From contig CAIZGQ010000581.1 in the NCBI GenBank assembly GCA_903932565.1, forward strand, positions 1 to 14,496: 14,496 nucleotides of DNA, in the 5' to 3' direction. Of the stretch, positions 1 to 7,347 are shown piece by piece. The notes beneath the pieces were generated by a model. The model saw nothing but the letters and a program-made list of their open reading frames with translations. It made no database searches and was not told the origin of the DNA. Within the stretch, counting starts at the first letter, position 1; each line of letters starts with the position of its first letter. The translations under genes and the position numbers were made by a program. Source of the stretch: an uncultured Hyphomicrobiales bacterium (GTDB taxonomy: Bacteria; Pseudomonadota; Alphaproteobacteria; Rhizobiales; Beijerinckiaceae).

Positions 1-456
1 GCGTTGCGCCGACAGGTTTTCTGCGACGAGCAAAAGATATTTGTTGCGGACGATCGCGATGACATTGACGACGACTGCATTTCAATTGTTGCACTTTCCC
101 TCTGGGGCATTGCCGCAGATTCTGTTGTGGGCACCGTGCGCATTCACGAAGATTCGCCTGGCATATGGTGGGGATCTCGCCTTGCGGTGGCACGCCCTTA
201 CCGGCGCATGGGAGCGCTCGGCTCCGCGCTGATCAAGCTTGCTGTCTCCTCGGCCCATGCCCGTGGCTGCGCGCGTTTCCTCGCCTATGTGCAAAGCCAG
301 AACGAACCTTTATTCCGATCCCTGCATTGGGACGCGCTCAGCGAAACTGAACTTCACGGCCGTCCGCATTTTAAGATGGAGGCTGATCTTGGCTATTATC
401 CGCCGTTCCTAACCCCCGAGACAGGTTTTGTTGCGCTGCCACGGCAGATCGCCTGA
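1..456 (+). CDS. GNAT N-acetyltransferase, MSMEG_0567/Sll0786 family (5' partial)
   Basis: The frame is open from the first base, so the true start lies upstream and roughly the first 20-30 residues are probably missing; the TTG at 4 is not a convincing start. The visible protein opens with RRQVFCDEQKIF and an Asp-rich DDRDDIDDD stretch, as in the acetyltransferase of the Nit1C/nitrogen-starvation cluster. The GNAT core follows: a VVGTVRIHE strand, then RLAVARPYRRMGALGSALIK, whose RRMGALG is the acetyl-CoA pyrophosphate-binding loop. The acceptor substrate is not known for this family. The stop overlaps the next ATG by one base, indicating translational coupling. The family call rests on both the motifs and the four cluster partners downstream. 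The gene is called nitE in cyanide-using pseudomonads, as far as I recall. Confidence 0.88.
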   Translation, partial: ALRRQVFCDEQKIFVADDRDDIDDDCISIVALSLWGIAADSVVGTVRIHEDSPGIWWGSRLAVARPYRRMGALGSALIKLAVSSAHARGCARFLAYVQSQNEPLFRSLHWDALSETELHGRPHFKMEADLGYYPPFLTPETGFVALPRQIA

Positions 457-1433
457 TGCTCAGCCAAAGCGCATTCGGCGTGCTGGCATCAACGCTGCGT
501 GGCAGCCGAGGGCTCGCGGGCAAAGCGGAGATAGTACATGCCGTGACGCGGCTCGGCTTGTCTGCGTCATCGTTGATTGCGGTGGGCGATGATTGCGCTG
601 CGATTCCCGACGGCGATGGGTTTTTGCTGTTTGCGATGGAAGGTTTCATCAACGCGTTTGTTGCACAAGACCCTTGGTTTGCGGGTTGGTGCGGCATCAT
701 GGTCAACGTGTCGGACATTGTTGCCATGGGCGGGCGGCCGATTGCCGTCGTTGATGCCATTTGGGCCAAAGATGCCGACAGCAGCAGCGCCATTCTCGAT
801 GGTCTTCAGGCTGCATCATTACAGTTTGGTGTGCCGATTGTGGGTGGCCACACGAATCTAGCCAGCGCGCACAGTCAATTGGCCGTCGCGATTTTAGGGC
901 GCGCGAAAAAACTTCTGACGAGCTTTGATGCGGAACCAGGTGATCATCTCATTGCCGCGATTGATTTGCGCGGGCGCTATCGGGACCCTTTTATGAATTG
1001 GGAAGCTGCAACGGACGCACCTGCCGATCGGTTGCGGGCGGATCATGAAATCCTCGCCACCCTTGCAGAAGAGGGACTATCTGGCGCCGCAAAGGACATC
1101 AGCCAGGGCGGCGTTGTGGGAACGGCCGGCCTGTTTGCTGAATGTTCTGGTGTCTCGATGTGCATTGACGTGGCGGCAGTGCCAAGGCCCGAGGGCGTGG
1201 ATCTCGCCCGATGGCTGCAGACATTTCCAAGCTTTGGCTATCTTGTGGCCATCAAGCCCCACAACGTTGCCGCTGTGCTGAAGCGTTTTTCCGATCGGAA
1301 CATTGCAGCGGCAGACATCGGACTCATCTCAGGCGGATATAAGCTGTCGATCCGCTCAGGCGCGCACGAAGAAACAATCTGGAATTTTGCAGAGAAAAAA
1401 TTGACATCACTCGCCCGTGCAGGTGCGCATTGA
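456..1433 (+). CDS. AIR-synthase-like protein, Sll0787 family (PurM superfamily)
   Basis: This 325-residue protein has the PurM/ThiL/HypE/SelD fold signatures: VGDDCAAIP (about 43-51) at the phosphate/Mg site, the N-V-S-D-I-V-A-M-G-G-R-P helix (84-94 region), and GGHTN (130-134) in the glycine-rich segment. Proteins of this superfamily bind ATP and activate amides, acyl groups or thio-groups, but the reaction of the Sll0787 subgroup is not established. It is not purine AIR synthase itself: it has the length and companions of the Nit1C member. The ATG at 456 shares one base with the preceding TGA (454-456), and its own TGA (1431-1433) shares one base with the next ATG, so it sits in a translationally coupled chain. 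Confidence 0.9.
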   Translation: MLSQSAFGVLASTLRGSRGLAGKAEIVHAVTRLGLSASSLIAVGDDCAAIPDGDGFLLFAMEGFINAFVAQDPWFAGWCGIMVNVSDIVAMGGRPIAVVDAIWAKDADSSSAILDGLQAASLQFGVPIVGGHTNLASAHSQLAVAILGRAKKLLTSFDAEPGDHLIAAIDLRGRYRDPFMNWEAATDAPADRLRADHEILATLAEEGLSGAAKDISQGGVVGTAGLFAECSGVSMCIDVAAVPRPEGVDLARWLQTFPSFGYLVAIKPHNVAAVLKRFSDRNIAAADIGLISGGYKLSIRSGAHEETIWNFAEKKLTSLARAGAH

Positions 1434-2608
1434 TGAGCTCCACGCACACACCCGACAGGCCTTTGCGGATTGGGCTCCTTTGCCATTCCACCAATCCGCG
1501 CGGCGGCGTCGTTCATGCCCTGGAGTTGGCAGAAGCACTTGCCTCGCAAGGCCACGAACCGGTCGTTCATGCGCCGGATGCTACCGGTCAAGGGTTTTTC
1601 CGCAGGACAGATTTTGAAACAGTCTGTATTCCCGCAAAGCCAGTGTCGGGCAGGTTACAAACCCTCGTTGAAACACGCGTTGATGACTACGTGCGGCATT
1701 TTGCGACGCCATCCAATCGCCGCTTTCACGTCTTTCACGCGCAGGATGGCATCTCCGGAAATGCACTCTGCACGCTAAGGGAGCAGGGTCACATCTCAGG
1801 CTTTGTTCGAACCGTGCATCACATCGATCATTTTGATGATCCAACGATGATGAATTTGCAGCGGCGTGCGATTGTCGGGGCGTCGGGTCACGCTGTGGTC
1901 AGCAACCTCTGGAAAGCACGACTGCAAACCGATTACAATCTGCAGGCCATCTCAGTCGGCAATGGTGTCAACCTTCGCCGTTTCACGCCCAGACAATGCG
2001 GCGGCGAGGAGGCTTTGAAAGAGCGATTTGGCTTGCGCCCTGGTCCGATCGTTCTCAGCGTTGGTGGTGTCGAGCAGCGCAAAAACACCTTGCGCCTGCT
2101 GGATGCGTTCGCGCAGCTGCGGCAGGTCCACAGTGCCGCGCAGCTCATCATCGCCGGTGGCGTGTCCTTGCTGGATCATCAGGCGTATCAATCAGATTTT
2201 CAGGATCGGCTGTCGGCATATAATTTTCCACGCGGAACAATCATCCTGACGGGCCGACTTGATGATGCGGACATGCCAGCGCTTTATCGCAGTGCCGACG
2301 TCCTTGCCTTCCCTTCTGTGACGGAAGGGTTTGGACTGGTTGTGTTGGAAGCCATGGCCTGCGGCCTGCCCGTTCTCACCTCGCGCATTGCGCCCTTCAC
2401 AGAATATCTCAATGAAGACGATGTCATCTGGTGCGACCCCACCAACATTATATCCATCGCCGACGGGCTCATGCTGACCTTGCAAACAACTTTGCGAAAC
2501 CGGCTTATCCGGCGCGGCGCGGCAGTGGCAGCGCGACTGAGCTGGAACAAAACAGCGGAGGCGCACATGCCGCTTTACGCGAAAATGAAAGAAAACGCTT
2601 ATGCCTGA
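1433..2608 (+). CDS. Glycosyltransferase family 4 protein, MSMEG_0565 family
   Basis: A GT-B fold glycosyltransferase of about 391 residues. The N-terminal half has the donor/acceptor loop LLCHSTNPRGGVVHALELA near residues 15-33. The C-terminal half has the GT4 signatures SVGGVEQRKNT (about 209-219, with Arg-Lys contacting the donor phosphates) and EGFGLVVLE (E298-x7-E306), the E-x7-E motif of retaining GT4 enzymes. No signal peptide or membrane segment is seen, so it is cytoplasmic. I start it at ATG 1433, which overlaps the previous stop by one base, rather than the TTG at 1430. A glycosyltransferase is a conserved but unexplained partner of the nitrilase cluster; donor and acceptor are unknown. 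Confidence 0.9.
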   Translation: MSSTHTPDRPLRIGLLCHSTNPRGGVVHALELAEALASQGHEPVVHAPDATGQGFFRRTDFETVCIPAKPVSGRLQTLVETRVDDYVRHFATPSNRRFHVFHAQDGISGNALCTLREQGHISGFVRTVHHIDHFDDPTMMNLQRRAIVGASGHAVVSNLWKARLQTDYNLQAISVGNGVNLRRFTPRQCGGEEALKERFGLRPGPIVLSVGGVEQRKNTLRLLDAFAQLRQVHSAAQLIIAGGVSLLDHQAYQSDFQDRLSAYNFPRGTIILTGRLDDADMPALYRSADVLAFPSVTEGFGLVVLEAMACGLPVLTSRIAPFTEYLNEDDVIWCDPTNIISIADGLMLTLQTTLRNRLIRRGAAVAARLSWNKTAEAHMPLYAKMKENAYA

Positions 2609-2888
2609 GATGCGATTTTCAATTCGTTGGCCGGACGGCTCGTCTGAAAGCTGCTACTCGCCATCGCTTGTCATCAAAGACTATTTCACGCCGTCGCAGG
2701 CCTATGATCTCGATGATTTTCTGGCGCGCAGCCGAACGGCCCTTTCCATTGCGAGCGATCGCGTGAAGGCCCGGTACGGCATGCCTTGCTCGCTTGCGTT
2801 GGGCCAGCTTGCAAAGCTCGAGGCGCGGTCAAAGGATTTTGTCACAACGCCGCACGCAAAAGTCCATATCGAATCATTTAGCGAATAA
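2601..2888 (+). CDS. Small MSMEG_0570-family nitrogen starvation response protein
   Basis: A 95-residue soluble protein beginning MPEMRFSIRWPDGS, followed by CYSPSLVIKDYF, a DDFLARSRTALSIASDRVKARYG helix and a Q-L-A-K-L-E segment. This pattern is characteristic of the MSMEG_0570 family. It starts inside the last codons of the glycosyltransferase (8-base overlap) and is followed after 12 bases by the flavoprotein. No catalytic motif is visible and no biochemical role is known. It could be a partner or adaptor for the neighbouring oxidoreductase. That idea is inference from constant co-occurrence. Confidence 0.9.
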   Translation: MPEMRFSIRWPDGSSESCYSPSLVIKDYFTPSQAYDLDDFLARSRTALSIASDRVKARYGMPCSLALGQLAKLEARSKDFVTTPHAKVHIESFSE

Positions 2889-2900
2889 GGGAATACGCAA

Positions 2901-4220
2901 ATGGATGCGACCTTGAAAACGCATTATGACGTGGTGATTGTGGGCGCTGGCCAGGCGGGCCTGTCGGTCAGCGCAAGCCTCTCCGCGCGCGGCATCAACC
3001 ATGTGCTCTTGGAAAAAAACACGATCGCCCATTCATGGCGGACACAGCGGTGGGACAGCTTTTGTCTCGTCACCCCCAACTGGCAATGTCAGCTTCGCGA
3101 GTTTCCCTATGCAGGACCAGAGCCCGAAGGCTTCATGCCACGCGATGAAATTGTGAGCTACATCGAGGCCTTTGCGGACCACATCAAGGCCCCTGTCAAA
3201 ACCGGTATAGCTGTTGATCTGATTTCAAAGCGTGACGATGGGACGTTTTCACTTGCAACAAAACAAGGGCACATCAGTGCAGATGCGGTGGTGCTCGCGG
3301 TCAGCGGCTATCACAAACCCAATATTCCAAAAGCCGCAGATCTCATTCCCACTTCAATCACGCAAATTCATTCGTCCACCTACCGCAGTCCGGACCAGAT
3401 GCCGCCGGGCAGCGTTTTGGTCGTTGGGTCGGGACAGTCGGGATGTCAGATTGCCGAAGATCTGCACCTTGCTGGCCGAAACGTTCATCTTGTTGTGGGG
3501 TCTGCCCCGCGTTGTCCGCGGGTTTATCGGGGCCGAGATTCCGTCGCGTGGCTGGCCGATCTTGGACAATACGATTTACCCGTAGATCAGCATCCAAAAA
3601 AGGAAGGCGTGCGGCGACAGGCCAATCATTATCTCACGGGCCGCGACGGCGGACGCGATATTGATCTTCGACGCTTTGCCAGCGAAGGCATGCAACTTCA
3701 TGGCCGCCTGACCGGTGTCGGACCTGATGGCATTTTGCAATTTGCGGACGATCTCAGGGCCAATCTCGACAACGCAGATAACGTCTATAATGGAATTTGC
3801 GGCTTGATCGACAAATACATTGCAGACAACAACCTCAATGCGCCTGAGGGGCTGCATTATGAGCCCGTCTGGCAACCTGCAGACTATTTGAGTTCCCTAT
3901 CACTTGCGGACGCTGGCATCACCAGCATCATCTGGGCGACCGGATTTCAATCCGACTGGTCTTTTGTCGATCTGCCGATCTTTGATGACAGCAATTATCC
4001 GATTCACGTACGCGGCATTACACCTCAAAAAGGCCTCTATCTCATTGGGCTACCCTGGCTTTACACGTGGGGATCGGGCCGCTTTGTCGGGATCGCGCGC
4101 GATGCCGAGCATATCGCCGCGCATTTGGTCGACAACTTGACTGATAACGTGGCCACGCATTCGCAGGACAATGCGACGACATCGCGCGCAACGCCGAGGT
4201 CCCTCAACGCTGCAGAATAG
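2901..4220 (+). CDS. Flavin-dependent oxidoreductase, MSMEG_0569 family
   Basis: A 439-residue two-dinucleotide-binding-domain flavoprotein. FAD site: VVIVGAGQAGLS near residues 11-22, with the ribose-binding Glu in LLEKN (about 36-40). The W-R-T-Q-R-W-D-S-F stretch (46-54) resembles flavin monooxygenases. The NAD(P) site is VLVVGSGQSGCQIAEDL (about 172-188), and a second FAD-contact motif ATGFQSDW lies in the last quarter. This is the layout of group B FMO/YczL-like oxidases, so an NAD(P)H-dependent monooxygenase is likely; the substrate is unknown. An AAGGGA-type ribosome site precedes ATG 2901. It is the last gene of the Nit1C operon, and its final 17 bases overlap the 3' end of the convergent gene on the minus strand. 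Confidence 0.9.
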   Translation: MDATLKTHYDVVIVGAGQAGLSVSASLSARGINHVLLEKNTIAHSWRTQRWDSFCLVTPNWQCQLREFPYAGPEPEGFMPRDEIVSYIEAFADHIKAPVKTGIAVDLISKRDDGTFSLATKQGHISADAVVLAVSGYHKPNIPKAADLIPTSITQIHSSTYRSPDQMPPGSVLVVGSGQSGCQIAEDLHLAGRNVHLVVGSAPRCPRVYRGRDSVAWLADLGQYDLPVDQHPKKEGVRRQANHYLTGRDGGRDIDLRRFASEGMQLHGRLTGVGPDGILQFADDLRANLDNADNVYNGICGLIDKYIADNNLNAPEGLHYEPVWQPADYLSSLSLADAGITSIIWATGFQSDWSFVDLPIFDDSNYPIHVRGITPQKGLYLIGLPWLYTWGSGRFVGIARDAEHIAAHLVDNLTDNVATHSQDNATTSRATPRSLNAAE

Positions 4221-5103
4221 CCGCCGAGTCCATCTTGACGAATTCGTCCGCAATTGCACCTGCCGTCGTGATCCAGATGTCATCGCGACGGGCCACGATG
4301 TGCTGCAGCGCGCGACGCAGATGTTTCATGCGGAAGGGCTGACCCACTATATACGGATGCAGAGCGATGCCCATCACCAGTGAGCCTGATGCGGATTGCT
4401 CCAGCATTTCATCGAACTGATCGATGATCATATCGCCAAATTCGGATGCCGTGTGACGCCGCACCACAAGCGCTGGAATATCATTCAATTCCTGCGGATA
4501 TGGCAGCGACAAAATACGACCCTGGCGCGTCGTCAGCCAGACGGGACGGTCGTCCATGCACCAGTCGAGGCAATAGGTGTAACCATTTTCCTGCAGCAAA
4601 TCCGGCGTGACGTTGCTCTCGGAAATCCAAGGCCCAAGCCAACCTTTTGCAGCTTTGCCTTCCGACTGCAGAATTGTTGCAGACACCTCGTGGATCAATT
4701 CACGCTCGTCAGCCTCTTTCAAAATGCCCTGGCGCTCCGAATTCGTGCGGCCATGGCCGACAACTTCATCGCCACGCGCACGCAACGCGGCCATGACCTC
4801 TGGGCAATACTCATAGATCGAGGAGTTGACGAGGATAGAAGCGGGCAAACAAAGCGCGTCAAACAAATCGATCATGCGCCAAACACCGACACGATTTCCG
4901 TAATCGCGCCAAGTATAATTTAAAATATCAGGCTCTTTGGCATCGCTGGGAACAAGTGCCGCACCAAGCCCGCCGTCAAAGCGAAAATGTTCGAGGTTGA
5001 CGGCGAGATACACGGCAAGCCGCTTCCCACCCGGCCATGTTGCGCGAATAGGCGTGGTGATTGCGCTATAAGGATAACGTCCGTGCGACGGCAGCTGCGA
5101 CAT
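4204..5103 (-). CDS. Polysaccharide-deacetylase-fold hydrolase, PuuE-like (paralogue A)
   Basis: A 299-residue cytoplasmic protein without signal peptide and of the same layout as two others in this window. Conserved points are VNLE at 35-38 on the first beta strand, NYTWRDYGNRVGVWR (about 62-76), GHG at 116-118, GWLGP (154-158), ELND (205-208) and HPYIVGQPFR (249-258). The classic CE4 motif 1 (T-F-D-D) is replaced by V-N-L-E, and the second His of motif 2 (H-x3-H) is Asn. This resembles the metal-independent allantoinase PuuE more than sugar deacetylases. Cyclic amide or ureide hydrolysis is therefore the favoured guess, not shown. It is the most divergent of the three. It lies 48 bases after the GntR gene on the same strand, with a strong AGGAGGA (5115-5121) about 11 bases before the ATG. 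Confidence 0.88.
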   Translation of the reverse strand: MSQLPSHGRYPYSAITTPIRATWPGGKRLAVYLAVNLEHFRFDGGLGAALVPSDAKEPDILNYTWRDYGNRVGVWRMIDLFDALCLPASILVNSSIYEYCPEVMAALRARGDEVVGHGRTNSERQGILKEADERELIHEVSATILQSEGKAAKGWLGPWISESNVTPDLLQENGYTYCLDWCMDDRPVWLTTRQGRILSLPYPQELNDIPALVVRRHTASEFGDMIIDQFDEMLEQSASGSLVMGIALHPYIVGQPFRMKHLRRALQHIVARRDDIWITTAGAIADEFVKMDSAAILQR

Positions 5104-5151
5104 GGGTTTAAATATCCTCCTGTTTTGATGATGCGTGAAACGTGGCGCGCA

Positions 5152-5871
5152 CTATCGCTGTGACGTCAAATGCACATCAATCGTTGACGACAGTGAGCGG
5201 ATCAGCGAAGCTTTGACACTTCCCACATGATCGCGCATCAGCATTTCGGCTCGCCATGGCTCACGTCCAACAATGGCTTCGAAAATGCGATGATGATCAT
5301 CATGCCGACGGCGCACGTCGCGGTCCTCAAAAGCCACCACATTGCGCGGCGAGGAAATCGGCACTTGCAGGCACAATTGAATCATTTGACCCAGGATACG
5401 AGAGCCCGCCGCCGCATGAATTGTTTCATGAAACGAGACGTTGATCGCGCTATAGGAGGGACGATCCTGCTGTGACAGCGCACGGCCGGACAACAAATTA
5501 TCCCCGTCCTGCAGGGATTTTTCAAGGACAACCCGGTCTGCCTCGGTCAGGCCCCGCTCGGCTGCAAGGCGCGCTGCAAGACCTTCGAGCACCGATCGAA
5601 CTTCATAGGCACCAATCACTTCGCTCAGCGGAAACTGCCGCACCGTGTAGCCACGGTTGGGCGCGTAATCAAGAAGGCCCTCTGACGCGAGCGCTTGCAG
5701 AGCGGCCCGCACAGGTGTTCGCGAAACAGTGAGACGTTGGGTCAACGGCACTTCGTGCAAACGTTCGCCGGGCGCAAACTCGCCGCTCAAGACTGCGCTG
5801 CGCAAAGATTCGATCACCGATTGCGAACGGGTCGTCAGATGCGTCGCGTGAACAGGACTTCGCTGATCCAT
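5152..5871 (-). CDS. GntR-family transcriptional regulator, FCD (FadR) subfamily
   Basis: I choose the ATG at 5871 (239 residues), because translation from there begins a few residues before the winged helix and a GGAGA (5882-5886) lies 10 bases upstream. The longer frame to 6039 would add 56 residues that cover the promoter and both operator-like palindromes. The DNA-binding domain is residues 15-80, with the recognition region VPLTQRLTVSRTPVRAALQALASEGLL. The C-terminal helical FCD domain keeps putative metal ligands N144 (usually Asp), H148, H193 and H215. FCD regulators usually sense small carboxylates or related metabolites and are often repressors. It is divergent from the hydrolase operon and probably controls both directions. 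Confidence 0.9.
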   Translation of the reverse strand: MDQRSPVHATHLTTRSQSVIESLRSAVLSGEFAPGERLHEVPLTQRLTVSRTPVRAALQALASEGLLDYAPNRGYTVRQFPLSEVIGAYEVRSVLEGLAARLAAERGLTEADRVVLEKSLQDGDNLLSGRALSQQDRPSYSAINVSFHETIHAAAGSRILGQMIQLCLQVPISSPRNVVAFEDRDVRRRHDDHHRIFEAIVGREPWRAEMLMRDHVGSVKASLIRSLSSTIDVHLTSQR

Positions 5872-5900
5872 GGAATGCTCGTCTCCAGCGCCGAGCAAAT

Positions 5901-5910
5901 TTGTATACAT
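5901..5910. promoter_or_regulatory. Operator-like palindrome 1 (TTGTATACAT)
   Basis: The site TTGTATACAT holds the core TGTATACA and differs from the second site (6030-6039) by one base. GT-N-AC palindromes of this kind are typical targets of GntR/FCD regulators. It overlaps the proposed gntR -10 box, which suggests autoregulation. The match to the encoded regulator is inference. Confidence 0.6.
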
Positions 5911-5929
5911 ATGGAAAACCGCGAGGCAA
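5902..5929 (-). promoter_or_regulatory. Putative promoter of the gntR-deacetylase A operon
   Basis: Read on the minus strand, TTGCCT (5924-5929) and TATACA (5902-5907) are separated by 16 bases. They lie about 30 bases before the chosen gntR ATG at 5871, a sensible leader length. The -10 box is embedded in the operator-like TTGTATACAT, so binding by the regulator would block its own promoter. This is based on pattern and position only. Confidence 0.45.
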
Positions 5930-5941
5930 GACGTTGAGGGA

Positions 5942-5969
5942 GCATATCGGCGGTATTCGCCGATAATGC
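5942..5969. promoter_or_regulatory. Imperfect inverted repeat in the divergent control region
   Basis: TATCGGCG (5945-5952) and CGCCGATA (5958-5965) form a perfect 8-base inverted repeat around a 5-base centre. With the A at 5965 bulged, the arms extend as GCAT (5942-5945) pairing with ATGC (5966-5969). It lies between the two operator-like palindromes and differs from them, so a second regulator could bind here. There is no T-run, so a terminator is unlikely. Confidence 0.45.
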
Positions 5970-6029
5970 CGTTTATCTGAACTACACTGCATATTTCAAA
6001 GGCAAATCTGACCAGACTTTTTGCATGTG

Positions 6030-6039
6030 TTGTATACAA
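6030..6039. promoter_or_regulatory. Operator-like palindrome 2 (TTGTATACAA)
   Basis: This is a perfect 10-base palindrome, centred 129 bases from site 1 and just upstream of a TTGACG (6046-6051) that could be the -35 box of the hydrolase operon. A half-site-like TTGTATTCCA begins 31 bases further on (6061), about three helical turns away on the same face. I could not find a good -10 box at the right distance from TTGACG, so the promoter itself is uncertain. Confidence 0.6.
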
Positions 6040-6114
6040 TACGCGTTGACGTCTTGTGGTTTGTATTCCACGTTAGAGGCTTGAAATTATAGTCATGCGC
6101 AGTGGGGAGGCTTC

Positions 6115-7338
6115 ATGGCCGACGACACAATCGAACAAATCACCGGCGACCGCTCTGCCCATTATGAACCCTATGGCTGGCATCATTGGCCTGAGCATCC
6201 GTGGTTTTCGTATCAATTTCGCCGCGGCCTTGGCGAGACGCAGGAAGGCGGCGGCGCGGTCAGCGAAGTGTTTCAAACAGCGTCGCGCATCATCCCCGGC
6301 GATCTGGAGAGCTGGCATAAGGAATGGATGCATGTTGCTGACCGCAACTGGCAACGCGGTGTTGAAGAAGACAAGATCGGCCATATCCGCACCGCGATGA
6401 ACTGCTATTTGCGCGCCGCGGATTATTTCCGTCAGGCAGAGTTCTTCCTGGAGCCAAAAGACCCTCGCCGACTGCCAACATTTGAGAAAATGGAAGCTTG
6501 CAGCCACGCGTTTTTAAAGCACCTCAATCCACCTGGCGAGGTTGTTGATATTCCCTTTGAAGATGGCAAGCCGATTTGTGGTTATTTCGTGCGCGCGCCG
6601 TTTCCCGGTCAAAAATTACCAGTCCTGATCTGCATGGGCGGGCTCGATTCCATCAAAGACGAAATGTGGTTCATGCAGGGGCATGGATGTCTGCAACGCG
6701 GCATTTCGGTTCTGATGATCGATGGTCCCGGCCAGGGCGGCACATTACGTCGCCACGGCATCGTCAGCCGTCCTGACACAGAGGTGCCAATCGGCGCTTG
6801 CATCGACTGGCTATTGACGCGGGACGATGTGGATGGTTCGCGCATCGCTGTGTGTGGCTCGTCCATGGGCGGCTATTATGCGGCGCGCGCTGGCTGTCAT
6901 GAACATCGATTGGCTGCCGCGATTTCACATGGCGCAATTTACGATGTGCACGAGATGTGGGGCCAGAAGGACGAGAACTTTGGCCTCGCCATGCATATCA
7001 AGTGGGTGCTTGGTGCGGAGTCCATGACACATGCACACAGCATCATGAAAGACTTTACGCTCGCCGGACACCTCGACGATATGAAATGCCCGTTCCTCAT
7101 CGTGCATGGGGGCCATGATGTGCTCACTGTAGCGCAGGCGAGCCGGGCCTATGATTACGCCAAAGCCAAGGGCGTCGATGTCACGCTGCGCATTGTCGAT
7201 CCAGAAGAAACCGGTGCGGAACATTGCCAACACGACAATCCTACGATGGGGCAAGAACTTATTGCTGACTGGCTGGCGGATCGTTTTGGCATCAACCAGA
7301 CAGCGCTTCTGAAGACCAGCTTTAACCCGTTGATTTGA
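6115..7338 (+). CDS. Alpha/beta hydrolase, 2,6-dihydroxypseudooxynicotine hydrolase/Ayg1-like
   Basis: A 407-residue serine hydrolase with a helical N-terminal cap (about 20-140) before the hydrolase core. The core contains LICMGGLDSIKDE (171-183, oxyanion region), IDGPGQGG (202-209), the nucleophile elbow GSSMGG with Ser250, Asp335 in HGGHD and His370 in GAEH. The cap plus the G-G-L-D/E-S-x-K-x-E pattern resembles the DUF1100/FrsA group that includes 2,6-dihydroxypseudooxynicotine hydrolase and fungal Ayg1. Those two cleave carbon-carbon bonds next to ketones. No signal peptide, so it is cytoplasmic. ATG 6115 is preceded by GGGGAGG (6104-6110). It is the first gene of the rightward operon and the next gene follows after 9 bases. 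The substrate is unknown. Confidence 0.85.
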   Translation: MADDTIEQITGDRSAHYEPYGWHHWPEHPWFSYQFRRGLGETQEGGGAVSEVFQTASRIIPGDLESWHKEWMHVADRNWQRGVEEDKIGHIRTAMNCYLRAADYFRQAEFFLEPKDPRRLPTFEKMEACSHAFLKHLNPPGEVVDIPFEDGKPICGYFVRAPFPGQKLPVLICMGGLDSIKDEMWFMQGHGCLQRGISVLMIDGPGQGGTLRRHGIVSRPDTEVPIGACIDWLLTRDDVDGSRIAVCGSSMGGYYAARAGCHEHRLAAAISHGAIYDVHEMWGQKDENFGLAMHIKWVLGAESMTHAHSIMKDFTLAGHLDDMKCPFLIVHGGHDVLTVAQASRAYDYAKAKGVDVTLRIVDPEETGAEHCQHDNPTMGQELIADWLADRFGINQTALLKTSFNPLI

Positions 7339-7347
7339 AGTTAGCCC

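Larger units (their letters stand above)
5872..6114. other. Divergent intergenic control region
   Basis: These 243 bases separate the gntR gene from the rightward hydrolase operon. They are more AT-rich than the flanking genes and hold the proposed gntR promoter, two TTGTATAC-type palindromes, a TTGTAT half-site at 6061, an 8-base dyad at 5945-5965, and the GGGGAGG ribosome site at 6104-6110. No small ORF with a ribosome site is apparent. The layout points to one regulator controlling both directions. Confidence 0.7.

Noticed and set aside
4396..4923. A 175-codon plus-strand frame inside paralogue A
   Set aside because: It is antisense to paralogue A, whose family motifs are clear, and has no ribosome site of note.
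5872..6039. N-terminal extension of the GntR regulator by 56 residues
   Set aside because: The extension would translate the palindromes and the proposed promoter, and gives a sequence unlike GntR N-termini. ATG 5871 has a better position and a GGAGA upstream.
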